Source: Reyranella sp.
GTDB lineage: Bacteria; Pseudomonadota; Alphaproteobacteria; Reyranellales; Reyranellaceae
NCBI RefSeq assembly: GCF_004297405.1
Contig: NZ_SCVC01000032.1
Span: 280,417 to 344,416 of the forward strand
DNA: 64,000 nt
Direction: 5' to 3'
Made by a program: the position numbers and the translations under genes
The notes under the pieces: generated by a model
Database searches by the model: none
What the model was told of the DNA's origin: nothing
Seen by the model: the letters and a program-made list of their open reading frames with translations, nothing else
Shown: positions 18,601 through 29,993 of the stretch, one piece after another
How the letters are laid out: each line of letters begins with the position of its first letter
How positions within the stretch are numbered: position 1 is the first letter of the stretch

Positions 18601-19026
18601 ACCGGTCCCAAGGCCGGCGGGCCGCTCTATGTGCATCGACTCCTGTCGAAGCGACCAAGTGTCGATGTGCCCACAGGCGAACTGGCGGGGCCGGTCGGTG
18701 AACGCAATACCTATGCGCTGCGGCCCAAGGGGACCATCCTCTGTGTCGCCTTCGATGCGGCATGCCTGCAGGCGCAGCTCGACCTCGTGAAGGCGACCGG
18801 GAATCGATCAACGACCGATGCGACCGATCGCGGCATACGGGCTGTCCTGTTCGCCGGCAGTCCGGGTGACCTGGAGGCGCTGCTGGCGACGATGGCGGGC
18901 AGGGACGGGCCGATCGTGCCCGTCTATGTCGAACCTTATCCGCGCGAGTTCCTGCTCGATGAGGTGTCGATCAGCATCAACACGGCAGCGGCTGGCGGCA
19001 ATGCCAGCCTGATGGCGATCGGATAG
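15607..19026 (+). CDS. putA: Bifunctional proline dehydrogenase / P5C dehydrogenase (type B)
   Basis: A 1139-residue enzyme that oxidises proline to glutamate in two channelled steps on the inner face of the membrane. There is no N-terminal ribbon-helix-helix, so it is not an autorepressor. The FAD proline dehydrogenase barrel covers about 170-470 (GVRHSYDMLGEAA, RLVKGAYWDGEIK, GTHNALTLAT). The aldehyde dehydrogenase covers about 560-1000: CISPWNFPLSIF, general base Glu791 in IAETGGQNA and nucleophile Cys825 in DSAGQRCSAL. The tail beyond about 1010, ending NTAAAGGNASLMAIG, matches the extra C-terminal domain of type B PutA. Start ATG 15607 overlaps the EthD stop. Confidence 0.96.
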   Translation: MSFKPFGAFAQSIQPQAPLRAAITSAYRRAETECVPPLIEQATLSAAATSRARALARRLVEALRAKSSSGGVEGLIHEYSLSSQEGVALMCLAEALLRIPDDDTRDALIRDKIGGGDWRAHLGHSPSLFVNAATWGLMLTGRLTATSSEHGLSAALTRLIGKGGEPLIRGGVNIAMRLMGEQFVAGQTIEEALEKDRSNEGLGVRHSYDMLGEAAVTAQQAEAYLRSYEHAIHAIGRFSAGRGIYEGSGISIKLSALHPRYSRAQQERVQAELYPRLKSLAVLARGYDIGLNIDAEEADRWEISLDLLERLCFESELEGWNGIGFVVQAYQKRAVFTIDWLIDLARRSKRRIMVRLVKGAYWDGEIKRAQLDGLEDYPVFTRRIHTDVSYLACARRLLAAPDAAFPQFGTHNALTLATLHTMAGENFYAGQYEFQYLHGMGEPLYDEVVGPTKLNRPCRIYTPVGTHETLLAYLVRRLLENGANTSFVNQIANPEVTLEALLGDPVERARAVQPLGAPHPRIALPRDLFGTSRPNSRGLDLSNEQVLSSLAKTLPAIRPLVAAPLLADESCNGTAREIRNPADQRDLVGAVVEATPEQVGRACALAKPWQVTPAERASVLRRAADLMEGRCADLLGPIVREAGKTLGNAVGEVREAVDFLRYYAGCVENFDNETHQPLGVVACISPWNFPLSIFTGQIAGALAAGNAVIAKPAEETPLIAALGIAALHEAGVPRDALQFLPGDGETGKHLVGNEAIAGVVFTGSTEAAQSINRTLARRLGRDGKPLPLIAETGGQNALVADSSALPEQLVLDTLTSAFDSAGQRCSALRVLCLQEDIADRVVPLLEGAMDELGVGNPDRLSVDVGPVISAEAQKRLLDHIARMRTAGHRVHQMALPAETRHGTFVPPTLIEIGAVSDLPGEVFGPVLHVLRYPRERMTDTIKAVNATGFGLTFGVHSRIDETIERAVAASAAGNQYVNRNMIGAVVGVQPFGGHGLSGTGPKAGGPLYVHRLLSKRPSVDVPTGELAGPVGERNTYALRPKGTILCVAFDAACLQAQLDLVKATGNRSTTDATDRGIRAVLFAGSPGDLEALLATMAGRDGPIVPVYVEPYPREFLLDEVSISINTAAAGGNASLMAIG

Positions 19027-19076
19027 GCTGCGGCGCTTGCTGGTTTGTTACAGGTTGTGTGCGAGTTTCGCGTCGA

Positions 19077-19364
19077 TTAGTACAGGCCGTACCTCTTCGG
19101 CTTGCCCGGATGATTGACGCACAGCATTTCCGGTGAAACCTCGGGGCCGAGCTTCAGGCGTTCTTCCTCGCATTTTTCATACGAGAAGGGGCCGCCGTAC
19201 ACCTTCGGTCCGCCGACGACGATAATGTAGGACCTTTCGAGGTACCAGCCCGGACCGGTATAGGCCTCGGCCGCACCCTGGCGGCCGGAACAGGCGCCCA
19301 GGCTCGCGACCACAGATAGGGCCGCGGCGCAGACCGACAGGCGATAGAACGACCTCAATGACAT
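19077..19364 (-). CDS. Small putative lipoprotein
   Basis: A 95-residue exported protein. The N-terminus [20 protein letters not shown] followed by lipobox LGAC (Cys25) predicts processing by signal peptidase II and lipid anchoring. The mature part is about 70 residues, rich in Gly, Tyr and Pro, with a second pair of Cys (in EKCEEERL and MLCVNHPG) that could form a disulfide. I recognise no family. It is convergent with putA and divergent from gltB. The frame and lipobox make it a credible gene, but function is unknown. Confidence 0.75.
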   Translation of the reverse strand: MSLRSFYRLSVCAAALSVVASLGACSGRQGAAEAYTGPGWYLERSYIIVVGGPKVYGGPFSYEKCEEERLKLGPEVSPEMLCVNHPGKPKRYGLY

Positions 19365-19474
19365 TTCCCGGCTCTCCCCCAGGGGCTTAGGGGTCCAAGT
19401 TACAGGGGCTTTTGCGACGCAACAATTGCTTTCGCCCGGGCCGGCCGCCGCGCTAATAATGCCCCATTCACGAA

Positions 19475-19492
19475 AGCATCCGGGGGGATGCT
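19475..19492 (+). other. Hairpin in the gltB leader
   Basis: Perfect 7-bp stem AGCATCC / GGATGCT around a GGGG loop, 31 nt upstream of the chosen gltB ATG and between the lipoprotein and gltB genes. It could be a leader-RNA structure or chance in GC-rich DNA. No T-run follows, so it is not an intrinsic terminator. Confidence 0.35.
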
Positions 19493-19523
19493 GGGCCAGC
19501 TAGCGCGCCAGCAGGATAGACGC

Positions 19524-24164
<4,641 letters not shown>

Positions 24165-24169
24165 GGATC

Positions 24170-25621
24170 ATGGGTCTCGCCACTGGCTTCCTCGAGATCG
24201 AGCGCAAGGACCGGCCTTACGAAAAGGTCGAGGCGCGCCTCAAGAACTGGAACGAGTTCGTTCTGCCATTGCCGCCGGCGGAGATGTCGCGGCAGGGCGC
24301 GCGCTGCATGGATTGCGGCATCCCGTTCTGTCACAACGGCTGCCCGGTCAATAACATCATTCCCGAGTGGAACGAGCTGGTGCGCCGCGACCGCTGGCGC
24401 GACGCCCTCGAAGTGCTGCACTCGACCAACAATTTCCCGGAGTTCACCGGTCGCATCTGCCCTGCACCCTGCGAGGCCTCGTGCACGCTGAACATCGACG
24501 ACAATCCGGTGACGATTAAGTCGATCGAATGCGCGATCGTCGATCGTGGCTGGGAAGAGGGCTGGATCCAGCCTCTGCTGCCGACTCGCAAGACCGGCAA
24601 GCGGGTCGCTGTTGTCGGTTCCGGCCCGGCCGGACTCGCCTGTGCGCAGCAGCTCGCACGTGCAGGCCATTCGGTAACACTGTTCGAGAAGGCCGACCGG
24701 ATCGGCGGGTTGCTGCGCTACGGCATTCCCGACTTCAAGATGGAGAAGCACCTCATCGACCGGCGCATGCGCCAGATGGAGGCCGAGGGCGTCGAGTTTC
24801 GGACCGGCGTCGAGGTTGGTGCCACCCTGTCGGTGAAGTCGCTGCTCGAAGGCTATGACGCCGTGGCCTTGACCGGCGGCGCCGAGTGGCCGCGCGACCT
24901 CGAAGTGCCGGGCCGCGAGCTGAAGGGCATCCACTTCGCGATGGATTTCCTGACGCAACAGAACAAGCGCAACGCCGGCGATGACGAAGCGCGCGCCGCG
25001 CCGAAGGGCACGCTCACGGCCAAGGGCAAGCATGTCATCGTGATCGGCGGCGGCGATACCGGTTCGGATTGCGTCGGCACGTCGAACCGCCATGGCGCGG
25101 CCTCGGTGATGCAGCTCGAAGTCATGCCGCGGCCGCCGGAACATGAGGACAAGGCGCTGACCTGGCCGGACTGGCCGCTGAAGATGCGCACCTCGTCGTC
25201 GCACCAGGAAGGCGCGGACCGTGACTTCGCGGTACTGACCAAGCGTGCGATCGGCCGGAATGGCAAAGTCGAAGTGCTTGAATGCGTGCGCGTCGAGTGG
25301 GTGAAGGGCGCCGATGGCCGTACGGCCATGCGAGAAGTTGCAGGTAGCGTGTTCGAACTCAAGGCCGATCTGGTGTTGCTGGCCATGGGTTTCCTGGGCC
25401 CGCGTAAGCCAGGTCTCGTCGAGCAGGCAGGTGTCGCGCTCGATCCACGCGGAAACATTGCGGCCAACGTTAAGGACTACAAGACGTCGGTGGATCGCTT
25501 GTTTGCCGCGGGTGACATGCGGCGTGGCCAATCGCTGGTCGTCTGGGCGATCCGTGAAGGCCGTCAGTGCGCCCGTGCCATTGACGAAAATCTGATGGGA
25601 TCGACAACCCTGCCGCGCTGA
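24170..25621 (+). CDS. gltD: Glutamate synthase small subunit
   Basis: A 483-residue beta subunit that takes electrons from NADPH to FAD and through 4Fe-4S clusters to GltB. N-terminal cysteine motifs [17 protein letters not shown] and CPAPCEASC bind the clusters; the FAD site is [14 protein letters not shown] near 145-160 and the NADPH site [13 protein letters not shown] near 290. It ends with [17 protein letters not shown], standard for the family. The ATG lies five bases after the gltB stop with AAGGA spanning the junction, so the two subunits are made together. Both complete the ammonia assimilation route downstream of putA-derived glutamate metabolism. Confidence 0.97.
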   Translation: MGLATGFLEIERKDRPYEKVEARLKNWNEFVLPLPPAEMSRQGARCMDCGIPFCHNGCPVNNIIPEWNELVRRDRWRDALEVLHSTNNFPEFTGRICPAPCEASCTLNIDDNPVTIKSIECAIVDRGWEEGWIQPLLPTRKTGKRVAVVGSGPAGLACAQQLARAGHSVTLFEKADRIGGLLRYGIPDFKMEKHLIDRRMRQMEAEGVEFRTGVEVGATLSVKSLLEGYDAVALTGGAEWPRDLEVPGRELKGIHFAMDFLTQQNKRNAGDDEARAAPKGTLTAKGKHVIVIGGGDTGSDCVGTSNRHGAASVMQLEVMPRPPEHEDKALTWPDWPLKMRTSSSHQEGADRDFAVLTKRAIGRNGKVEVLECVRVEWVKGADGRTAMREVAGSVFELKADLVLLAMGFLGPRKPGLVEQAGVALDPRGNIAANVKDYKTSVDRLFAAGDMRRGQSLVVWAIREGRQCARAIDENLMGSTTLPR

Positions 25622-25662
25622 TGTGCGGAACTAGTTAATTCAGCAGCTAAGAAAATTGCACT

Positions 25663-25687
25663 AAGGTCGTCGTGCGAGCGCGACCTT
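25663..25687 (+). repeat. Inverted repeat between gltD and the AroQ-like gene
   Basis: Arms AAGGTCG (25663-25669) and CGACCTT (25681-25687) are perfect complements around an 11-nt loop. The following bases lack a T-run, so a classical terminator is unlikely; a transcript-end structure for gltBD or an operator is possible. Confidence 0.35.
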
Positions 25688-25722
25688 GTGGGAAGGCCGT
25701 GCCCGGTGTCGGGAGGGGCGTT

Positions 25723-26163
25723 ATGAAGCTGCTGCTGATCCAGGGTGCCAACATGGAGTATCTCGGCCGCCGCCAGCCAGAACTCTACGGTACGACGACA
25801 GCCAAGGATCTTGATTCAATTCTGCGCCGCCACGCCAAAGAGCTCGGCGTTACCTTGGATATTCTCTACACCAACACCGAAGGCGAGGCCGTGTCGGCGA
25901 TCTATCGCGCCGATCGCGCCAAGATCGACGGCATCCTGTTCAACCCTGCGGGTTTTCTCCATGCCGGTCACGCCTTGCGTGACTGCTTGCGGTCGATCTC
26001 TGCGCCTGCCATCGAGATCCACATCACCAACATCGAGAAGCGCGGCTTTGGCTCGGTAACGGCTGAGGCGGCGGTCGGCATGGTCGCGGGCTTCGGGGTC
26101 GATTCCTATGTCCTCGCCCTCGAAGGTATGGTGGCGCGGCTGCGGAAAGCAGCGACCGCCTGA
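25723..26163 (+). CDS. AroQ-like (type II 3-dehydroquinase fold) protein, divergent
   Basis: A 146-residue type II dehydroquinase-fold protein. Compared from memory with the Mycobacterium enzyme, it keeps the active-site loop Arg and Tyr (Arg17, Tyr22 in LGRRQPELYG), Asn74 and His80 (FNPAGFLHAGHAL), His100 (IEIHIT) and Arg107. It has Thr102 for Ser and Ser111 for the second Arg, and NIEKRGFGS replaces the usual VHARE lid. It may be a dehydroquinase with altered kinetics or a paralogue with another substrate. ATG 25723 gives the standard N-terminus MKLLLIQGAN. Its neighbours are not shikimate genes. Confidence 0.8.
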   Translation: MKLLLIQGANMEYLGRRQPELYGTTTAKDLDSILRRHAKELGVTLDILYTNTEGEAVSAIYRADRAKIDGILFNPAGFLHAGHALRDCLRSISAPAIEIHITNIEKRGFGSVTAEAAVGMVAGFGVDSYVLALEGMVARLRKAATA

Positions 26164-26177
26164 CGTTCAGCTTGGCG

Positions 26178-27101
26178 CTACCACATTCCGGTGGCGAGCG
26201 TCGTCGGCGCATAGTCGCCAAATTGCCAGCGGAAGGGGAAGACCCCGCGGCGGAGCCACCCGCGTTCGACATCGACGTGCCACAGACGCTCCGTACCTGA
26301 TGGTCCTCTGCCGTCAGGATGCCACTCGATGGTGACGTTGCCCTGAAGTTGCAGCAGATCACCCGAGGCGAAATCGATGAACAACAGGCCGGCGCGCGGG
26401 TCGCCCAGCAAGTTGCCAAGCGTGTTGAAGAAGCGATTGCCTCGGAAGTCGGGAATCGTGAGTTTGTTACCCTGCACATCGACGAAGCCCGGGCGACCAC
26501 CACGGTGAGACATATCGAGTCCGCCTTCGGTGCCCAGTTCGTTGCGTGACCTGCTTGCGACGAAGAACGTATCGGCCGTCGCGATGATCGCGCGCGCCGC
26601 ATCGTCCAATCCATCAAGAGCTGTAACCTGCACCGTCGCCGCGACGGGATGGGGCACTGGCGCGCGCGTCTGAATATACTGCGCGCAATTTCCGAAGCTC
26701 TGCGTGATGTGCACATCGACGCCATTGTCCGTCGCCACGATACGACCGTTGGCGCGATTACGCCGACGCGTCGTGAGGTCGATGCCGATCAACCCGATCT
26801 CGGCGCCGGCAACGAAACCCGAAGTCGCAGGATCGTCGTCGCGTGGCCGCGACGCGATGCGCAGCGTCGTCGGGTCGGGCGAGGAGACGAAACCATAGGG
26901 GCCTGTCAGCACGGACGCCATTGGCCAGCCATGTGAGTCGGGTGTTGCCGTGAAGAGGTAAGGCAGCAGCGGAAAGAACTCGCGATGCTGCTCGGGCATG
27001 AACGGCCGGATCGGCGCACGTCCGGCGCCCTTTCCAGCCAAGGCCTGCGCGGCCAGCTCGTCGGCATGGAACGGCAGGAAAGTCATGGTGTCGGCGGTCA
27101 T
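26178..27101 (-). CDS. Pyridoxamine-phosphate-oxidase-like flavin-binding split-barrel protein
   Basis: A 307-residue protein related to the flavin-nucleotide-binding split-barrel superfamily. LPYLFTATPDSHGWPMASVLTG, TLRIASRPRDDDP, AEIGLIGIDLTTRRRNRANG and, in the second half, LTIPDFRGNRFFNTLGNLLGDPRAGLLFID repeat the strand pattern of these barrels, suggesting two tandem barrels. Such proteins reduce or bind flavin or F420-type cofactors; the reaction is unknown. Start ATG 27101 shares bases with the stop of the GFA gene (TGATG), indicating coupling; an ATG at 27086 is the alternative. It forms a two-gene operon divergent from the LysR regulator. Confidence 0.8.
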   Translation of the reverse strand: MTADTMTFLPFHADELAAQALAGKGAGRAPIRPFMPEQHREFFPLLPYLFTATPDSHGWPMASVLTGPYGFVSSPDPTTLRIASRPRDDDPATSGFVAGAEIGLIGIDLTTRRRNRANGRIVATDNGVDVHITQSFGNCAQYIQTRAPVPHPVAATVQVTALDGLDDAARAIIATADTFFVASRSRNELGTEGGLDMSHRGGRPGFVDVQGNKLTIPDFRGNRFFNTLGNLLGDPRAGLLFIDFASGDLLQLQGNVTIEWHPDGRGPSGTERLWHVDVERGWLRRGVFPFRWQFGDYAPTTLATGMW

Positions 27102-27493
27102 CACAAACCCTCCGGCTTCTCCGGCACCTGCCGCTTGGGGTCGTACCAGGAGGCGGCGTCCGATCGCCAAATATGGATCTCCGGCCGTTCGCCGACCGGC
27201 GTGTCGAGGCAACCCAGTCGCAGCAACACGACCGGCTGGGCGATCCGCTCGGCCATGACATGCGAGCCGCACTTGCTGCAGAAGCGACGGAACTTGCCGG
27301 GTGAGGATTCGATGGCACCCAGCACGCTCTCGCCCTTGGTCCAGCGGAATTTTTCCCGCGGCACGGCCGTCACAGACGAAAAGGCAGCGCCGTGCGTCTT
27401 GCGGCAGGTCTGGCAGTGGCAATGGACGATGCATTCGAGAGGCGCGTCGGCTTCGTAGGCGACGGCACCACACAGACAGCTTCCGGTCAGCAT
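27101..27493 (-). CDS. GFA/CENP-V-like zinc-binding protein
   Basis: A 130-residue GFA-family protein. Cysteines for two zinc sites are in GSCLCGAV, HCHCQTCRK and FCSKCGSH, the family pattern that in glutathione-dependent formaldehyde-activating enzymes binds structural and catalytic zinc. It may bind a thiol adduct; the substrate is not predictable. ATG 27493 is preceded by a strong AAAGGAGG (complement of 27501-27508). It leads the pair with the split-barrel gene and faces the LysR regulator across a 99-nt gap with a perfect palindrome. Confidence 0.88.
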   Translation of the reverse strand: MLTGSCLCGAVAYEADAPLECIVHCHCQTCRKTHGAAFSSVTAVPREKFRWTKGESVLGAIESSPGKFRRFCSKCGSHVMAERIAQPVVLLRLGCLDTPVGERPEIHIWRSDAASWYDPKRQVPEKPEGL

Positions 27494-27568
27494 CGGCGGT
27501 CCTCCTTTGTCGATCCTCAACATAAGGGTGGGCGATTGCGTCTTGAATTGCATCAATGTAAAAATCAC

Positions 27569-27587
27569 TATTCCAATTTTTGGAATA
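27569..27587. promoter_or_regulatory. 19-bp perfect palindrome, candidate LysR-type operator
   Basis: Arms TATTCCAA (27569-27576) and TTGGAATA (27580-27587) flank TTT. It lies 5 nt before the LysR start codon in the divergent gap with the GFA operon and contains a T-N11-A spacing, the usual LysR box. It is AT-rich against a GC-rich background. Autorepression of the regulator and control of the GFA pair are likely but inferred. Confidence 0.7.
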
Positions 27588-27592
27588 ATATC

Positions 27593-28489
27593 ATGGATCG
27601 TCTCGACGAGCTCGCCATCTTCGTGCGCATCGTGGAGGAGGGGAGTCTGGTGCGGGCGGCCCAGCGTCTGCGCCGTTCGCCCCCTGCGGTCACGCGCGCC
27701 CTGGCGGCGCTCGAGGACCGGATCGGCGTGCGTCTGGTCGATCGCACGACGCGGCGGCTGGCGCCCACCGAGGCCGGCCGCGCGCTCTATGATCGCGCCC
27801 GCGCGGTCGTGGCCGACTACGACGCCGCCACCGCCGGCGCGCGTGAAGCGCCGGTGCGTGGCCTGTTGCGCATCACCGCGCCGGTGCAGTTCGGCCGCCG
27901 CCACATCGCGCCCATCGCCACGCGCTTCCTCGACGCGCATCAGGATGTCGAGATCGAACTCCTGCTGAACGACCGCAACGTCGACTTGATCGAAGAAGGG
28001 ATCGATATTGCCTTGCGCATCGGCGCGTTGGCCGATTCGACCTTGAGTGCGCGGCCGGTGGGTCATGTGCTGCGACAATGGGCGGCCAGTCCGGCGTATC
28101 TCGCCCGACATGGCACACCGCGGTCGCCGGCTGATCTTGCGCAACACGAGGCTCTGCTCGGCACGTCGCGCGGCGCGATGGAATGGAACTTCGCCGGCAG
28201 CCGCCGAGGCGCGCCGTTGCATCTCGCGGGGCGCCTGCGGGTCGACGATGTCGAAACCCGGCTGCGCGCGACGCGAGACGGACGCGGCATCGCGCAGTTC
28301 CTGTCGTATCAGATTGCCGATGATCTTGCGGCCGGCCGGCTGGTGCGCCTGTTGAGTGATTATGAGCCGCCGCCGTTGCCGGTGCAGTTGCTCACCAAGG
28401 GTCGCGCCCATCGTGCGCCAAAGATCGACGCCTTCCTCGACTTCGCTGTCAGGAGACTTACGTCACTTTCCGTACTGAGTCCGGATTGA
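27593..28489 (+). CDS. LysR-family regulator
   Basis: A 298-residue LysR protein. The winged HTH is residues 1-60 (MDRLDELAIFVRIVEEGSLV, RSPPAVTRALAALEDRIGVR, RTTRRLAPTEAGRALYDRA). The effector domain follows from about 90 (RGLLRITAPVQFGRRHIAPI). ATG 27593 sits immediately after a 19-bp palindrome, implying autorepression. It is divergent from the GFA/split-barrel pair, the likely target. The effector is unknown; the opening with DRLDELAIFV is the CrgA/YafC-type subgroup, which often controls oxidoreductases or resistance functions. Confidence 0.92.
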   Translation: MDRLDELAIFVRIVEEGSLVRAAQRLRRSPPAVTRALAALEDRIGVRLVDRTTRRLAPTEAGRALYDRARAVVADYDAATAGAREAPVRGLLRITAPVQFGRRHIAPIATRFLDAHQDVEIELLLNDRNVDLIEEGIDIALRIGALADSTLSARPVGHVLRQWAASPAYLARHGTPRSPADLAQHEALLGTSRGAMEWNFAGSRRGAPLHLAGRLRVDDVETRLRATRDGRGIAQFLSYQIADDLAAGRLVRLLSDYEPPPLPVQLLTKGRAHRAPKIDAFLDFAVRRLTSLSVLSPD

Positions 28490-28547
28490 CACTCGATGTG
28501 CAAGTCCCTAGCTCGTAACTCATCGGTTAAGAAGCTGGGAGTATTCA

Positions 28548-28901
28548 ATGTCGTATGTCGATGGTTTCGTCCTCGTTGTGCCGAAGAAGAACCTAGCCGC
28601 CTACAAGAGCATGGCCAAAAAGGCCGGCAAGGTTTGGCGCGAACATGGTGCGCTCGATTATCGCGAGTGTGTCGGCGACGATCTCAAGGTCAAGTTCGGT
28701 CTGCCGTTTCCCAAGCTCATAAAGACCAAACCGAACGAGACGATCGTCTTCTCCTACATCGTCTACAAGTCGCGCGCGCACCGCGACAAGGTCAACGCCA
28801 AGGTGATGGCCGATCCGCGCCTGCAGAAGATGCCCAAGGAGATGCCCTTCGATATGAAGCGCATGGCCTATGGCGGCTTCAAGACGATCGTTGCGGCCTA
28901 G
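28548..28901 (+). CDS. DUF1428 protein
   Basis: A 117-residue DUF1428 protein, a member of the dimeric alpha/beta-barrel superfamily. MSYVDGFVLVVPKKNLAAYK, REHGALDYRECVGDDL, TIVFSYIVYKSRAHRDKVN and FDMKRMAYGGFKT match the family closely and cover its full length. Family function is unknown. GGGAG lies upstream of the ATG. It stands between the LysR and fecR genes on the same strand; 66 nt separate it from fecR and include an inverted repeat, so it is likely a separate unit. Confidence 0.88.
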   Translation: MSYVDGFVLVVPKKNLAAYKSMAKKAGKVWREHGALDYRECVGDDLKVKFGLPFPKLIKTKPNETIVFSYIVYKSRAHRDKVNAKVMADPRLQKMPKEMPFDMKRMAYGGFKTIVAA

Positions 28902-28939
28902 CGATCCCGATCGCCAGCGCTGTCATGCTGCATGGTGTC

Positions 28940-28962
28940 TCGTCTACTTAAGCTGTAGACGA
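28940..28962. promoter_or_regulatory. Inverted repeat directly before fecR
   Basis: Perfect arms TCGTCTAC (28940-28947) and GTAGACGA (28955-28962) surround TTAAGCT, ending 5 nt before the fecR ATG and replacing a normal ribosome-binding site. CGTCTA resembles the -10 element of some ECF-sigma promoters, so this may be promoter, operator or translational hairpin. Confidence 0.45.
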
Positions 28963-28967
28963 ACGCC

Positions 28968-29990
28968 ATGCAGGAACAACACCCGGATCCACTGATCGAA
29001 GAAGCTCTGCGCTGGTCTGTCGTCCTGAAGAACAGGTCGGTAAGCGCCGATGACCGCGCCGCCTTCGATCGCTGGCTGCAGGCGGATCCGCGCCATGAGG
29101 CTGCTTGGACGCAAGCTCAGCAAGTCTGGATGCGAGTCGGCAAGATTGGTCCGGCCTTCGCCAATCGTGCGCCGCCGCCCAAACCCAGGCAGCCTACACC
29201 CGCACCTGGAGCCCGACCGCCTCTCGCCGCCACCCCCGCAATGCGGCCGGCCGTCTCTCGTCCTGCACCGGTCAGCCGTCGTCGTCTCTTCTTTGCCGCG
29301 GCGGCCGTGGCGGCGATCGCGGCGCCGACGGCCTTGGTCCTGTCCCGACCAGGTCTGTTTGCCGATCAGCGCACCGCCGTGGGCGAGCGCCGTACGGTTG
29401 CCTTGCCGGATGGCTCAACGATCGAGTTGGCAGGTGCATCGGCTTTGTCGGTCGATTTTACGGCAAGTATGCGCCGCGTCGTGCTGCAGGAAGGCGAGGC
29501 CTTCTTCAACGTCGCGCACGATCCGGCGCGGCCCTTTGTGGTCGAAGCTGCATCGGGACATGTCCAGGCGCTGGGCACGGCCTTCGATATCAAGCTTGGT
29601 GCGGATGCCGTCGTGGTTGCGGTCAGCGAGCAGTCGGTCGAGGTATCGCTGGCAGGGGCGCCGCCGGTGATCGTTCGCGACGGCCAGCAAGTGCGCTATC
29701 GCGCAGGCCAACTGAGCGCGGTGCGCGAGGCCGATCTGGCGCAGGTCCAAGCCTGGCGGCACGACCGTCTGGTCTTCCAGGAGGCGAAGCTCGGCGATGT
29801 GATCGCCGATCTCGAGCGCTATCGCGGCGGCCGCATCGTGACGACCGATTCCCGCCTGCGCGACATGCCGGTCTCTGGCGAGTTCGATACACGCCAGGCC
29901 GATGCCGCCATCGATACGCTTGCCTCGGCGCTATCGATCCGCGTGCGCCGGTTGACAGACTTCCTGGTCGTGCTGTCGCCGAAGGCTTGA
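28968..29990 (+). CDS. FecR-family anti-sigma factor, no adjacent sigma factor
   Basis: A 340-residue FecR protein. Residues 8-60 form the N-terminal DUF4880 anti-sigma region (EEALRWSVVLKNRSVSADDR, RHEAAWTQAQQVW). A proline-rich linker spans 69-102, one membrane helix follows RRR at about 107-125, and the periplasmic FecR domain (VALPDGSTIELAGASALSVDF, GEAFFNVAHDPARPFVVEAA) and a C-terminal STN-like region complete it. FecR normally holds a FecI-type ECF sigma and is triggered by a FecA receptor. Neither is adjacent, and the TonB receptor in this window lacks the signalling domain. It is convergent with the DUF1194 gene (3-nt gap). Confidence 0.9.
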   Translation: MQEQHPDPLIEEALRWSVVLKNRSVSADDRAAFDRWLQADPRHEAAWTQAQQVWMRVGKIGPAFANRAPPPKPRQPTPAPGARPPLAATPAMRPAVSRPAPVSRRRLFFAAAAVAAIAAPTALVLSRPGLFADQRTAVGERRTVALPDGSTIELAGASALSVDFTASMRRVVLQEGEAFFNVAHDPARPFVVEAASGHVQALGTAFDIKLGADAVVVAVSEQSVEVSLAGAPPVIVRDGQQVRYRAGQLSAVREADLAQVQAWRHDRLVFQEAKLGDVIADLERYRGGRIVTTDSRLRDMPVSGEFDTRQADAAIDTLASALSIRVRRLTDFLVVLSPKA

Positions 29991-29993
29991 TGG

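Noticed and set aside
25663..25687. Hairpin after gltD as a Rho-independent terminator.
   Set aside because: No T-run follows the stem, so only an inverted repeat is claimed.
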